Notes: generated by a model not told the origin, from the letters alone. A DNA stretch of 64,000 nucleotides from Frigoribacterium sp. Leaf8 (GCF_001421165.1 NZ_LMKB01000001.1:227169-291168), one strand, 5' to 3'. Positions 8,174-20,178 are shown, counted from the first letter of the stretch. Translations and numbers: made by a program.

Positions 8174-9295
8174 CTAGTGAGGCTGGTAGGGGGCCACAAC
8201 CACCTCGACGCGCTGGAACTCCTTCAGGTCGCTGTAGCCGGTGGTCGCCATCGAACGACGCAGCGCGCCCATGATGTTCGACGTGCCGTCGACCGTCGTG
8301 GCGGGACCGTAGAGGATCTTCTCGAGCGAGCCGATCGTGCCCACGTGCATGCGTCGGCCGCGGGGCAGTTCGGGGTGGTGCGCCTCGGCGCCCCAGTGGT
8401 AGCCGCCGCCGGGCACGTCGTCGGCGCGGGCCAGCGCGGCACCCAGCATGACGGCGTCCGCGCCGCAGGCGATGGCCTTGACCAGGTCGCCCGAGGTGCC
8501 CAGGCCCCCGTCGGCGATGACGTGCACGTAGCGCCCGCCCGACTCGTCGAGGTAGTCGCGGCGCGCGCCCGCCACGTCGGCCACGGCGCTCGCCATGGGA
8601 GCGTGGATGCCCAAGGAGGCGCGGGTCGTGCTGGCTGCGCCGCCCCCGAACCCGACGAGGACGCCGGCGGCACCGGTGCGCATCAGGTGCAGGGCGGCGG
8701 TGTAGGTCGAGGCGCCACCGACGATGACGGGGACGTCGAGCTCGTAGATGAACTTCTTGAGGTTCAGCGGCTCGCTGTTCTTCGCGACGTGCTCGGCGCT
8801 GACCGTCGTGCCCCGGATGACGAAGAGGTCGACGCCGGCGTCGACGACCGTCTGGTACAGGTCTTGGGTGCGCTGCGGGCTGAGGGCGCCGGCGACGGTG
8901 ACCCCGGCGGCGCGGATCTCGGCGAGGCGGTCGCGGACGAGCTCGGGCTTGATCGGCTCGCTGTAGATCTCTTGCATGCGGGCGACCGAGTCGTCGTCGG
9001 AGAGCTCGCGGATCTCGGCCAGCACCTGCTCGGGGTCGTCGTACCGCGTCCAGACGCCCTCGAGGTCGAGGACGCCGAGGCCGCCGAGCTGGCCGATGCG
9101 GATGGCCGTGGCCGGACTGACCACCGAGTCCATGGGCGCGGCGATGACCGGCGACTCGAACTGGAACGCGTCGATCGACCACCCGACCGAGACGTCGCGC
9201 GGGTCGCGCGTACGCCGACTCGGAACGATGGCGATGTCGTCGAACGCGTACGCGCGGCGGGCTCGCTTGGAGACGCCGATCTCTACCTCAGTCAC
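8174..9295 (-). CDS. guaB3: GuaB3 family IMP dehydrogenase-related protein
   Basis: A 373-residue TIM-barrel protein of the IMPDH/GMP reductase superfamily without CBS domains, matching the actinobacterial GuaB3 type (YLDESGGRYVHVIADGG, AIACGADAVMLG, SNIMGALRRSMATTGY). In the active-site loop GGGAASTTRASLG, serine 222 stands where true IMPDH has its catalytic cysteine (GSICTTR in GuaB next door). It is therefore unlikely to use the normal covalent IMPDH mechanism; its reaction is not certain. The GTG start follows a TAGGGT box by 6 bases, suggesting a leaderless transcript. A copy of the dispersed motif encodes TRAS at residues 224-227. Confidence 0.93.
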   Translation of the reverse strand: MTEVEIGVSKRARRAYAFDDIAIVPSRRTRDPRDVSVGWSIDAFQFESPVIAAPMDSVVSPATAIRIGQLGGLGVLDLEGVWTRYDDPEQVLAEIRELSDDDSVARMQEIYSEPIKPELVRDRLAEIRAAGVTVAGALSPQRTQDLYQTVVDAGVDLFVIRGTTVSAEHVAKNSEPLNLKKFIYELDVPVIVGGASTYTAALHLMRTGAAGVLVGFGGGAASTTRASLGIHAPMASAVADVAGARRDYLDESGGRYVHVIADGGLGTSGDLVKAIACGADAVMLGAALARADDVPGGGYHWGAEAHHPELPRGRRMHVGTIGSLEKILYGPATTVDGTSNIMGALRRSMATTGYSDLKEFQRVEVVVAPYQPH

Positions 9296-9301
9296 CGTGC
9301 C

Positions 9302-9307
9302 ACCCTA
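9302..9307 (-). promoter_or_regulatory. -10 box of leaderless guaB3 transcript
   Basis: Minus-strand TAGGGT followed by 6 bases (GGCACG) and the GTG start of guaB3. Confidence 0.6.
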
Positions 9308-9342
9308 CCGGAGCCGGGGGTCGCGCCCCCGGCCCGGCGACA

Positions 9343-12560
<3,218 letters not shown>

Positions 12561-12572
12561 GGGGACACGACC

Positions 12573-13556
12573 ATGTACTTCATCGAACTCCTGCGGGCGC
12601 TGAGCGCCGAGGCCCTCGCGCCCACGACGGCCGCCTTCGCCATCGCGGCGATCGGCCTGAACATCCACTTCGGCTTCACCGGCCTGATCAACATGGGCCA
12701 GGCGGCGTTCCTGCTGCTCGGTGCCTACGGTTTCGCCATCTCGATCAGCAACGGCCTGCCCCTCGGCCTCGCCGTCATCATCGCCCTGCTCTGCTCGTTG
12801 GTCTTCGCGCTCATCCTCGGCGTGCCGACGCTGAAGCTGAGGGGCGACTACCTGGCCATCGTCACCATCTGTTCGGCCGAGATCATCCGGTACGTGGGAC
12901 GGTCGAGCATCCTGACGACCACGACGGGTGGCTCGAACGGCATCCCCGGGGCCTCGTACCGCGAGGCCTTCACCGCCCTCTCGCCGCTGCCCGACGGCCA
13001 GACGACGATCCTGTGGTTCACCTACGAGAACAACGGCGTCAACGGCTGGTGGATCCGCATCGCCGGCTGGAGCATCGTCGCCCTCCTCAGCCTCCTGGTC
13101 TTCCTGCTCAGCCGCAGCCCGTGGGGCCGCGTGCTCAAGGGCATCCGTGAGGACGAGGACGCCGTGCGCAGCCTCGGCAAGAACGTCTACTCGTACAAGA
13201 TGCAGGCGCTCGTGCTCGGTGCGCTGATGGGGTCGCTCGCCGGCATCATCTACGTGCTGCCGAGCTCGGTGCAGCCCGACAGCATGGGACGGTCGATGAC
13301 CTTCTTCATCTGGACGGCCCTGCTGCTCGGTGGTGCCGCCACCGTCTTCGGCCCGGTGCTCGGAGCGATCCTGTTCTTCGTCACCCGCCTGCTGGTGCGC
13401 ACCCTCGCCGGCGACTTCATCCCGTCGAGCATCATGAACGGCCAGCAGGCCGAGCAGTTCTCGTACATCCTCGTCGGCATCGCCCTCATGCTGCTGATCA
13501 TCTTCAGGCCACAGGGCATCCTCGGAAAGAAGAAGGAGTTGGCGTTCAGTGTCTGA
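12573..13556 (+). CDS. livM: Branched-chain amino-acid-type ABC permease
   Basis: Second membrane subunit of the transporter, 327 residues, with eight to ten hydrophobic helices and the LivM motifs FGFTGLINMGQAAFLLLGAYG, GVPTLKLRGDYLAIVTI and the C-terminal FRPQGILG. It starts 12 bases after livH with GGGGAC as ribosome site and overlaps livG by 8 bases, so the subunits are made in a coupled way. The partner ATPases are LivG and LivF. Confidence 0.93.
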   Translation: MYFIELLRALSAEALAPTTAAFAIAAIGLNIHFGFTGLINMGQAAFLLLGAYGFAISISNGLPLGLAVIIALLCSLVFALILGVPTLKLRGDYLAIVTICSAEIIRYVGRSSILTTTTGGSNGIPGASYREAFTALSPLPDGQTTILWFTYENNGVNGWWIRIAGWSIVALLSLLVFLLSRSPWGRVLKGIREDEDAVRSLGKNVYSYKMQALVLGALMGSLAGIIYVLPSSVQPDSMGRSMTFFIWTALLLGGAATVFGPVLGAILFFVTRLLVRTLAGDFIPSSIMNGQQAEQFSYILVGIALMLLIIFRPQGILGKKKELAFSV

Positions 13557-14715
13557 CACCTCGAGCACCACCAACGGACCGGCCTCGAGCGGCAGCACGC
13601 TGCCCCGCCGCGAGGGCTACGACTACGACCGCAGCGTCCTGCGTTCGAAGCTCACCACGGTCGAGCGGACCCCCGGGGCGGCCAAGCCCGACCCGATCCT
13701 CACGGTCGACAACGTCGTCCGACGCTTCGGCGGCATGACCGCCGTCGACGTCGGCCACGTCGAGGTGCAGCGCGGTGCCATCACGGCGCTGATCGGCCCC
13801 AACGGCGCCGGCAAGACGACCTTCTTCAACCTGCTGACCGGCTTCGACAAGGCCTCGTCCGCGCCCACGGCGTTCAAGCGCAGCGGCCCGGGCGTCGCGA
13901 AGTGGGTGTTCGAGGGCAAGGCCATGGGCAACGTCGGCGCCGCCAAGGTCGCCCGCTCGGGCATGGTGCGCACGTTCCAGCTCACCAAGGCGCTCTCGCG
14001 GCTCACGGTGATGCAGAACATGCTCCTGGGCGCGAAGGACCAGCCCGGGGAGAACTTCTTCGTCGCGATCGTCGCGCCGCTCTGGCGCAAGCGCGAGCGC
14101 GAGATCGAGGCCAAGGCCGAGGACCTCCTCGCCCGGTTCAAGCTGCTCGAGAAGAAGGACGACTTCGCCGGCAGCCTCTCGGGCGGCCAGCGCAAGCTGC
14201 TCGAGATGGCCCGTGCCCTGATGAGCGACCCGGCCATGATCATGCTCGACGAGCCGATGGCCGGCGTGAACCCGGCGCTGACGCAGTCGCTGCTGGGGCA
14301 CATCCAGAGCCTGCGCGACGACGGCACCACGGTGCTCTTCGTCGAGCACGACATGCACATGGTCCGCCACATCTCGGACTGGGTGATCGTCATGGCCGAG
14401 GGACGCATCGTGGCCGAGGGCCCGGCCGACACGGTCATGGACGACCAAGCCGTCATCGACGCCTACCTGGGTGCGCACCACGACACCGACCTGGGCGACG
14501 ACTCGCTGCTCGACGACGCCACGCTCGAACAGCTCGAAGAAGAGGTGGCACGCGAGGACGCGGCCCGCGCGGCCGAGGCGACCAGCGCCTCCTCGTCGAC
14601 GGGCGGCGTCGCCGGACGCGACCTGCCCGGCCACCCCGACCCCTCGACCCCGCAGGCCACGAACGCGGCCGACGACCAGCTGTCCGACGGACGGCAGAGC
14701 GGAGACAAGCGATGA
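13549..14715 (+). CDS. livG: ABC transporter ATP-binding protein, LivG type
   Basis: ATPase subunit with Walker A GPNGAGKTT, signature LSGGQRKLLEMA, Walker B MIMLDEPMAGVNP and switch histidine in FVEHDMHMV. The protein (388 residues) is about 120 longer than standard LivG: about 40 extra residues precede the ABC domain, and about 85 Asp/Glu/Ala/Ser-rich residues follow it, apparently disordered. The GTG start at 13549 overlaps the end of livM by 8 bases and has AAGGAG 10 bases upstream. Confidence 0.92.
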   Translation: MSDTSSTTNGPASSGSTLPRREGYDYDRSVLRSKLTTVERTPGAAKPDPILTVDNVVRRFGGMTAVDVGHVEVQRGAITALIGPNGAGKTTFFNLLTGFDKASSAPTAFKRSGPGVAKWVFEGKAMGNVGAAKVARSGMVRTFQLTKALSRLTVMQNMLLGAKDQPGENFFVAIVAPLWRKREREIEAKAEDLLARFKLLEKKDDFAGSLSGGQRKLLEMARALMSDPAMIMLDEPMAGVNPALTQSLLGHIQSLRDDGTTVLFVEHDMHMVRHISDWVIVMAEGRIVAEGPADTVMDDQAVIDAYLGAHHDTDLGDDSLLDDATLEQLEEEVAREDAARAAEATSASSSTGGVAGRDLPGHPDPSTPQATNAADDQLSDGRQSGDKR

Positions 14716-15518
14716 GCACGGCACAGGACGGCGCGGGCGCCACCACCGCGGCCAAGCACCCGGGCACCGAGAAGTTCGCGGGCGTCGAGCCGGTGATGAA
14801 CGCCACGGACCTCGTCGCGGGCTACCTGCCCGGCGTCAACATCCTCAACGGGTGCGACCTCGTCTGCTACCCGGGCGAACTGATCGGCATCATCGGCCCG
14901 AACGGCGCCGGCAAGTCCACGCTGCTCAAGGCGCTCTTCGGCCAGGTCAAGATCCACTCGGGATCGGTCACGCTCGGCGGCACCGACATCACGAACCTCA
15001 AGGCCAACAAGCTGGTCGAGGCGGGCGTCGGCTTCGTCCCGCAGACCAACAACGTGTTCCCCTCGCTCACCATCGAGGAGAACCTGCAGATGGGCATGTT
15101 CCTGCGGCCCAAGAAGTTCGCCGAACGCCTCGAGGTCATCTACGACCTGTTCCCGGTGCTCGCCGACCGTCGCGGCCAGCGTGCCGGCTCACTCTCGGGC
15201 GGCGAACGGCAGTCCGTCGCCATGGCCAGGGCCCTGATGATGGACCCGAAGGTGCTGCTGCTCGACGAGCCGTCCGCCGGCCTGTCGCCCGTGCGCCAGG
15301 ACGAGACGTTCATCCGCACCCGCCGCATCAACAAGGCCGGCGTCTCGGTGATCATGGTCGAACAGAACGCCCGCCGCTGCCTGCAGATCTGTGACCGCGG
15401 CTACGTCCTCGACCAGGGCCGCAACGCCTACTCGGGCACCGGCCGCGAGCTGGCCGACGACCCCAAGGTCATCGAGCTCTACCTCGGCACCCTGGCGAAG
15501 GACGTCGACGCGTCCTGA
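14712..15518 (+). CDS. livF: ABC transporter ATP-binding protein, LivF type
   Basis: Second ATPase, 268 residues: Walker A GPNGAGKST, Q-loop region VPQTNNVFPSLTIEENL, signature LSGGERQSVAMA, Walker B VLLLDEPSAGLSP and switch histidine replaced by glutamine-type IMVEQNA as usual in LivF. The ATG overlaps the livG stop codon as ATGA. A strong hairpin terminator follows, so livHMGF is one transcription unit. Confidence 0.94.
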   Translation: MSTAQDGAGATTAAKHPGTEKFAGVEPVMNATDLVAGYLPGVNILNGCDLVCYPGELIGIIGPNGAGKSTLLKALFGQVKIHSGSVTLGGTDITNLKANKLVEAGVGFVPQTNNVFPSLTIEENLQMGMFLRPKKFAERLEVIYDLFPVLADRRGQRAGSLSGGERQSVAMARALMMDPKVLLLDEPSAGLSPVRQDETFIRTRRINKAGVSVIMVEQNARRCLQICDRGYVLDQGRNAYSGTGRELADDPKVIELYLGTLAKDVDAS

Positions 15519-15536
15519 CGCCCCCGGTGGCGCCTT

Positions 15537-15572
15537 GAGGCCCCGATCACGCCCTGGCGTGGTCGGGGCCTC
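15537..15572 (+). terminator. Terminator of livHMGF
   Basis: GAGGCCCCGATCACGCC (15537-15553) pairs with 15556-15572 with one G-T pair; it lies 18 bases after the livF stop. Confidence 0.8.
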
Positions 15573-15604
15573 GTGCGTGCGTCCGGCGCCGGGGGCCGGG
15601 CGCC

Positions 15605-15643
15605 GGGCGCTGGCGTCGGGCGCTGGCGTCGGGCGCTGGCGTC
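15605..15643. repeat. 13-bp minisatellite, three perfect copies
   Basis: GGGCGCTGGCGTC is repeated three times head to tail (15605-15617, 15618-15630, 15631-15643), preceded by degenerate GGGCGCC-like sequence. Confidence 0.9.
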
Positions 15644-15663
15644 GGGGACGCGGGTGCTGCGCG

Positions 15664-15717
15664 CCGCGTTTCGTGCAGCGCACCCCGTCTCGACGCGGTG
15701 CGGTGCACGAAACGCGG
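15664..15717. repeat. REP-like palindromic element
   Basis: Perfect 14-base arms CCGCGTTTCGTGCA (15664-15677) and TGCACGAAACGCGG (15704-15717) enclose a 26-base loop that itself can pair (GCACC with GGTGC). It is not needed as a terminator because both flanking genes have their own hairpins. Confidence 0.75.
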
Positions 15718-15802
15718 TGTGACGAGGTGTGGGGCGGAGCGGACAGGTGCTGGGCCGGGGCCGGGGCCGAGACCCGACACGTCACCTCCTCGGCACGCCG
15801 AA

Positions 15803-15832
15803 GGGCCCGGCACGATGACTCGTGCCGGGCCC
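15803..15832 (-). terminator. Terminator of the binding-protein gene
   Basis: GGGCCCGGCACGA (15803-15815), loop TGAC, TCGTGCCGGGCCC (15820-15832): a perfect 13-base stem 20 bases after the stop codon; the minus-strand side continues CTTCGG. Confidence 0.85.
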
Positions 15833-15851
15833 CGGGTGGTGCGAGGTGCCG

Positions 15852-17174
15852 TTATTCGACCTTGCCCTCGATGCCGGTCTGGTAGACGGGCTTGTTGTCG
15901 TCGTCGAACGTGTAGACGCCGATCGAGGCGGACGACGGGTCGTTGTTGTCGTTGAACGCTCCGATGCCCGAGGGGCCGGTGTAGTGGATGTCGTCACCGG
16001 CGTCGAGCGCGGTCTTGCAGTCCGCGTACGTCGTGCACTCGGTGCCGCCGTCCGCTCCGGAGACCGCGGCCATGTTGGCCTGGATCGTCCCGGCGTCGGT
16101 GCCGCCACCGGCCTGTGCCGCGAGAGCGGTCAGGATGACGGCGTCGTACGACTCGGCCGCGTACGAGAAGTCGGCCAGGTCGCCGCCCTCGCTCGCCTTG
16201 TAGCCGGCCACGAGCTTCGACTTGAAGTCGGCGCTCGCGTCGGCACCGGGGATCGTGCCCTTGGCGCCCGCGAGGGTGCCGGGCTCGAAGTCGGCGCTGT
16301 AGTCGGCCGTGTTGCCGTCGGACATGTAGACCTTGCTCATGTCCCAGCCCTGGCTCTTCAGCTCGGGCACGATCGACTTGGTCTCGTCGAAGGCCAGGAT
16401 GACGATCGCGTCGGGCTCGGCGGCGATGGCCGCCGACACCTCGGACGAGAAGGTGGTCTGACCGGGAGGGAACTCTTCGCCCTTGCCGGTGCCGCCGTAC
16501 ACGACGGTGCCGCCCGAGCTCTCGATCGACTTCTGCGTCGAGTCGCGCAGACCCGTGCCGTAGGTGTCGTTGAAGACGAGGAACGCGACGTTGGCGTTGC
16601 CGTCGGCCGTGATCTGCTGGCCGAGCGCCGAGCCCTGCACCGAGTCCGGCGGAGCGGTGCGGTAGTAGTAGGACGAGTAGCCGCTGAGCGAGCTCGCCGT
16701 GTTGGCGGGCGAGATCTCGATGATGCAGTTGCTGGTGAGCTGGTCGACCACGTTGAGCGTGACGCTCGACGACTCGGCACCGAGCACGACGGGCACCTTG
16801 GCGTCGATCAGCTGCGTCGCGGCGTTGCTCGACACGGTCATGTCGTTGCTGTCGCCCGAGTCGGTGCTGGTCGAGATCTCGGCCGGCTGGTCGAGCACGC
16901 CGCCGGCGGCGTTGATGTCGCTGATGGCCAGGTTGGCGCCCGCGATGGCGGGCGGGCCGAGGTAGGCCAGGGTTCCGGTCAGCGGCAGCATGGTGCCGAT
17001 CGCGAAGGGATCGGTGCTGGGCGTCCCGACCTCGCACTTGGCGGCGGGATCGGCCTTGGCCGACGACGACGACGAGGCGTCGTCAGAGGGAGATGCCGTC
17101 GAACAGGCAGCGAGCAGCACGGAGGCTGCGCCGGCGAGAGCCAGTGCTCGGAGGGCGGTGCTGGATCGGATCAT
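15852..17174 (-). CDS. livK: ABC transporter substrate-binding lipoprotein (LivK/Leu-Ile-Val type)
   Basis: Secreted lipoprotein of 440 residues: signal peptide with lipobox LLAAC (Cys24), an acidic Ser-rich linker, then a periplasmic-binding-protein type I domain (IGTMLPLTGTLAYLGPPAIAGANLAISDIN). This family binds branched-chain amino acids, amides or urea; the ligand cannot be told from sequence. It is convergent with livHMGF rather than in the operon, but is the obvious partner. AAAGGG lies 8 bases before the ATG. Confidence 0.92.
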   Translation of the reverse strand: MIRSSTALRALALAGAASVLLAACSTASPSDDASSSSSAKADPAAKCEVGTPSTDPFAIGTMLPLTGTLAYLGPPAIAGANLAISDINAAGGVLDQPAEISTSTDSGDSNDMTVSSNAATQLIDAKVPVVLGAESSSVTLNVVDQLTSNCIIEISPANTASSLSGYSSYYYRTAPPDSVQGSALGQQITADGNANVAFLVFNDTYGTGLRDSTQKSIESSGGTVVYGGTGKGEEFPPGQTTFSSEVSAAIAAEPDAIVILAFDETKSIVPELKSQGWDMSKVYMSDGNTADYSADFEPGTLAGAKGTIPGADASADFKSKLVAGYKASEGGDLADFSYAAESYDAVILTALAAQAGGGTDAGTIQANMAAVSGADGGTECTTYADCKTALDAGDDIHYTGPSGIGAFNDNNDPSSASIGVYTFDDDNKPVYQTGIEGKVE

Positions 17175-17260
17175 CCGTGGAACCCTTTCGTGGACAGCGG
17201 CAGTGCAGCCCGACCGGTGGCGGTCGAACCTGCCGCGATTGGTCCGAAACTAGGGGTCGA

Positions 17261-17289
17261 ATGTTTCTGGCGTGTGTTCTCGACGTCAA
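17261..17289 (-). promoter_or_regulatory. Possible livK promoter
   Basis: Minus-strand TTGACG (17284-17289), 17-base spacer, AAACAT (17261-17266). The -35 is good, the -10 is weak. Confidence 0.4.
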
Positions 17290-17336
17290 AGTGACGTTTC
17301 GTTAGCCATTCGTGACTTTGCGAGGGATGGTCGCTT

Positions 17337-18317
17337 CTAGGCGGTCGGGGCCACGGCGAGGGGCCGGCGTGATCGTCGCCCCGCACGGACCATGTCGACG
17401 GTCAGCACGATCGACGCTACCCAGACGATGGCGAAGCCGACCCACCGCGCGGTCGACATGTGCTCGCCGAGCACGACGACCCCCACGACGAACTGCAGCA
17501 CGGGAGCGACGTACTGGGTCAACCCCACGGTCGTCAGGGGCAACCGACGCGTCGCCGAGGCGAAGAGCAGCAGGGGCACGGCCGTGATCACGCCCGTGCC
17601 GATCGTCGCGAGGGTGTGCCCGACGCTCACGGTGCCGAGCACGACGCCGCCGCCGAGGCCCGTCACGTGCAGCACGATCAGGGTGACGGCCGCGAAGGGG
17701 GCGATCCAGAGCGTCTCGAGCGTGAGCCCGCCGACCGCGTCGACCCGACCGCCGACCTGCTTCTTGACCAGGCCGTAGAGCCCGAACGAGAACGCGAGGA
17801 CGAGCGAGATGAACGGCGGCCGGCCCGCCCCGACGGCGATCACGAGGACGGCGACGGCGCTCAGCCCGACGGCCACCCACTGGGTCGTGCGGAGACGCTC
17901 GCGCAGCACGACCACGCCGAGCAGGACGGTGACGATCGGGTTGATGAAGTACCCGAGCGCCGCCTCGACCACGTGCCCGCTGAGCGTCGCCGAGATGAAG
18001 ACCGTCCAGTTGACGACGATGAACGCGCCGGCCACCCCCATGGTGGCCACCAGGCGCGGCTGTCGCAGCAGGGCCAGGAACGAGCGCAGCGCCCCCGTCA
18101 CGACGAGCAGCACCGCGCAGAAGACGAGCGAGAAGAGCACCCGCCAGGCGACGATCTCGAACGGGCCGGCCGGGGCCAGCAGCAGGAAGTACACCGGCAG
18201 GACGCCCCAGAGCCCGTAGGCCCCCAGGGCGTAGGCGAGGCCCGCCCCGCCGGCCCCGTCGACGCCGAGCCCCGAGGTCGGGGCGGAGGGGGACGAGGAG
18301 GCGCGGGTCGAGGTCAC
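17337..18317 (-). CDS. rarD: EamA-family transporter RarD
   Basis: A 326-residue ten-helix membrane protein of the drug/metabolite transporter superfamily. GAYGLWGVLPVYFLLL, WRVLFSLVF and the paired EamA repeats identify the RarD branch, whose substrate is not established. The GTG start follows TAGAGT by 6 bases, so the transcript is probably leaderless. The first nine codons contain a full copy of the dispersed motif (encoding TRASSS), and the first 27 bases differ by only one base from the start of the unrelated tsaD gene. Confidence 0.9.
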   Translation of the reverse strand: MTSTRASSSPSAPTSGLGVDGAGGAGLAYALGAYGLWGVLPVYFLLLAPAGPFEIVAWRVLFSLVFCAVLLVVTGALRSFLALLRQPRLVATMGVAGAFIVVNWTVFISATLSGHVVEAALGYFINPIVTVLLGVVVLRERLRTTQWVAVGLSAVAVLVIAVGAGRPPFISLVLAFSFGLYGLVKKQVGGRVDAVGGLTLETLWIAPFAAVTLIVLHVTGLGGGVVLGTVSVGHTLATIGTGVITAVPLLLFASATRRLPLTTVGLTQYVAPVLQFVVGVVVLGEHMSTARWVGFAIVWVASIVLTVDMVRAGRRSRRPLAVAPTA

Positions 18318-18323
18318 CAGGCG

Positions 18324-18329
18324 ACTCTA
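18324..18329 (-). promoter_or_regulatory. -10 box of leaderless rarD transcript
   Basis: Minus-strand TAGAGT followed by CGCCTG and the GTG start of rarD. Confidence 0.6.
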
Positions 18330-18437
18330 GGTGGCTGCGCCCGCCGCAGGAACGGCCACTCCTGCCACCGTGGATCGATCGACGGACGACGACGCCTGGG
18401 GACGGACCCTCGTCGGCCGACACGGTGCCGACACGGC

Positions 18438-18465
18438 GAAGGCCCCTGCCGGAGCAGGGGCCTTC
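18438..18465 (-). terminator. Terminator of groES
   Basis: GAAGGCCCCTGC (18438-18449), loop CGGA, GCAGGGGCCTTC (18454-18465): perfect 12-base stem, 48 bases after the groES stop. Confidence 0.85.
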
Positions 18466-18513
18466 GGGACGGCGACCGGGGTCGCGGAGCACGGCCGGAA
18501 CCGTGCCGGGGTG

Positions 18514-18810
18514 CTAGCGGACGATGACCGCCAGGACGTCGCGAGCCGAGAGGACGAGGAGGTCTTCTCCGCCGTACTTCACCTCGGTTCCGCCGTACTT
18601 GCTGTAGATGACCTTGTCGCCGGTGGCGACGTCGAGCGGCACGCGGTTGCCGTTGTCGTCGATGCGGCCCGGGCCGACCGCCACCACTTCACCCTCTTGG
18701 GGCTTCTCCTTGGCGGTGTCGGGGATCACGAGACCCGAAGCAGTGGTCTGCTCGGCTTCGACCTGACGAATGACGATGCGATCTTCGAGCGGCTTGATGC
18801 TGACCGACAC
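18514..18810 (-). CDS. groES: Co-chaperonin GroES
   Basis: A 98-residue Hsp10 that caps the GroEL folding chamber in the cytoplasm. [33 protein letters not shown] and the C-terminal [18 protein letters not shown] are standard. The GTG at 18810 was chosen because AGAGG lies 6 bases upstream and the family begins at this residue; the longer frame runs into the CIRCE operators. No groEL gene follows, so the large subunit is encoded elsewhere. Two CIRCE elements flank the promoter, pointing to HrcA repression. Confidence 0.97.
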   Translation of the reverse strand: MSVSIKPLEDRIVIRQVEAEQTTASGLVIPDTAKEKPQEGEVVAVGPGRIDDNGNRVPLDVATGDKVIYSKYGGTEVKYGGEDLLVLSARDVLAVIVR

Positions 18811-18850
18811 GGGTGACCTCTTCTTTCTCGGTGCTACGAAAACATGGGGG

Positions 18851-18877
18851 CTGGCACTTGCCGGGGGCGAGTGCCAG
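18851..18877. promoter_or_regulatory. CIRCE operator (proximal)
   Basis: CTGGCACTT-N9-GAGTGCCAG, the HrcA operator pattern with one mismatch between arms, placed just downstream of the groES -10 box. Confidence 0.88.
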
Positions 18878-18881
18878 AACA

Positions 18882-18910
18882 ACTGTAGGACGAGACTGGC
18901 ACTCGGTCAA
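18882..18910 (-). promoter_or_regulatory. groES promoter
   Basis: Minus-strand TTGACC (18905-18910), 17-base spacer, TACAGT (18882-18887). The -35 lies in the spacer of the distal CIRCE element. Confidence 0.85.
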
Positions 18911-18922
18911 TCCGAGTGCCAA
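18896..18922. promoter_or_regulatory. CIRCE operator (distal)
   Basis: CTGGCACTC-N9-GAGTGCCAA, one mismatch between arms; it covers the groES -35 box, so HrcA binding would block polymerase. It also lies about 40 bases before the divergent methyltransferase gene. Confidence 0.9.
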
Positions 18923-18954
18923 CGCGTCTGCCCGCGTGCGTCACACTGGACGAC

Positions 18955-20148
18955 ATGGATTCCTCCGAGCTGCTCGAAGTCCTCTCGCCCGAGGGGCTGC
19001 GGCTGCTCGACTCGCTGCCGGCGGGCGGCGCCTCCGGTGACGACGTCGTCGGCAAGGTGGCCGCGTTGCGCAAGCAGGGCCATTCCCCCGCCCTCGTGTC
19101 GGCGGTGCTCACACAGGCCCGGCTCCGCGGCCGGGCCGTGGCCAAGTTCGGCGAGTTCGCGAGCCGCATGCTGTTCACCGACGCGGGCCTCGAACAGGCC
19201 ACGCGCCTCCCGGTCGCCGCCCGCCACGCCGGACGCTACGCCGCGGCGGGGATCGGCAGCGTCGCCGACCTGGGCTGCGGCATCGGGGGCGACGCCCTGG
19301 CCTTCGCCGCACTCGACCTCGACGTGCTCGCCGTCGACCGCGACGAGGTGACCGCGGCCGTCGCCTCGTACAACCTCGCGCCGTGGCCGTCGTCACGGGT
19401 CGAACAGGGGGACGCCGCCACGACCGACCTCGCAGGCGTCGAGGGGGTCTTCCTCGACCCGGCGCGACGGACGTCCGGCCACACCGCCACCAAGCGCCTC
19501 GCCGATCCGGCCGACTGGTCCCCCGGCCTCGACGTCGCCTTCGGCTTCGCCGACCGCCTGCCCACCGGGGTCAAGCTCGGTCCGGGCGTCGACCGCGAGC
19601 TGCTGCCGACGGACGCCGAATGCCAGTGGATCTCGGTCGACCGCGACGTGGTCGAGGTGGGCGTGTGGTTCGGGCCGCTCGCGCGGCCGGGAGTGGGCCG
19701 GTCCGCCCTGGTGATCAGCGCCTCCGGGGCGTCGGAGTTGACGGCCGCCGCCGACTCGGACGACGTCGACCCGGGCGACCTCGGCGAGTACCTCTACGAA
19801 CCCGACGGCGCGGTGATCCGGGCACGCCTCATCGGCGACCTGGCCCGCTCGATCGACGCCCGGATGATCAGTCGCGACATCGCCTGGTTGACGACGGAGG
19901 CGCGGGTCGACACCCCCTTCGCGCAGGGATTCCGCGTGCTCGAGACGTTCCCGCTCGACGAGCGGACGCTGAAGCGCGAGCTGCGGGCCCGGGGCATCGG
20001 GCGACTCGAGATCAAGAAGCGCGGAGTCGACGTCGACCCCGCGACGTTCCGCAAGCGACTCTCGTTGCAGGGGACCGGGTCGGCGACCCTCGTCCTCACC
20101 CGGGTCGCCGGGCGGCACACGGCCCTGCTCTGCGAGCGCCTGGTCTGA
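18955..20148 (+). CDS. Class I SAM-dependent methyltransferase with THUMP-like domain
   Basis: A 397-residue protein. Residues 104-113 form the SAM-binding motif VADLGCGIGG, followed by the acidic residue in LAVDRDE (Asp129) and FLDPARRT further on. The last ~70 residues (RGIGRLEIKKRGVDVDPATFRKRL) match the THUMP-like domain found C-terminal to such methyltransferases in Actinobacteria, suggesting an RNA substrate; the target is unknown. The ATG at 18955 lies 7 bases after CACACT, a weak leaderless-type signal, in a divergent region shared with the groES CIRCE operators. Confidence 0.88.
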   Translation: MDSSELLEVLSPEGLRLLDSLPAGGASGDDVVGKVAALRKQGHSPALVSAVLTQARLRGRAVAKFGEFASRMLFTDAGLEQATRLPVAARHAGRYAAAGIGSVADLGCGIGGDALAFAALDLDVLAVDRDEVTAAVASYNLAPWPSSRVEQGDAATTDLAGVEGVFLDPARRTSGHTATKRLADPADWSPGLDVAFGFADRLPTGVKLGPGVDRELLPTDAECQWISVDRDVVEVGVWFGPLARPGVGRSALVISASGASELTAAADSDDVDPGDLGEYLYEPDGAVIRARLIGDLARSIDARMISRDIAWLTTEARVDTPFAQGFRVLETFPLDERTLKRELRARGIGRLEIKKRGVDVDPATFRKRLSLQGTGSATLVLTRVAGRHTALLCERLV

Positions 20149-20178
20149 CGCCGGGCGGGACGCGAGAGCGGCGTCGGG

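Larger units (their letters stand above)
15519..15851. other. Convergent intergenic region livF / livK
   Basis: A 333-base gap without a gene. It contains the livF terminator, a 13-base minisatellite, a large palindromic element and the terminator of the binding-protein gene. Confidence 0.75.
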
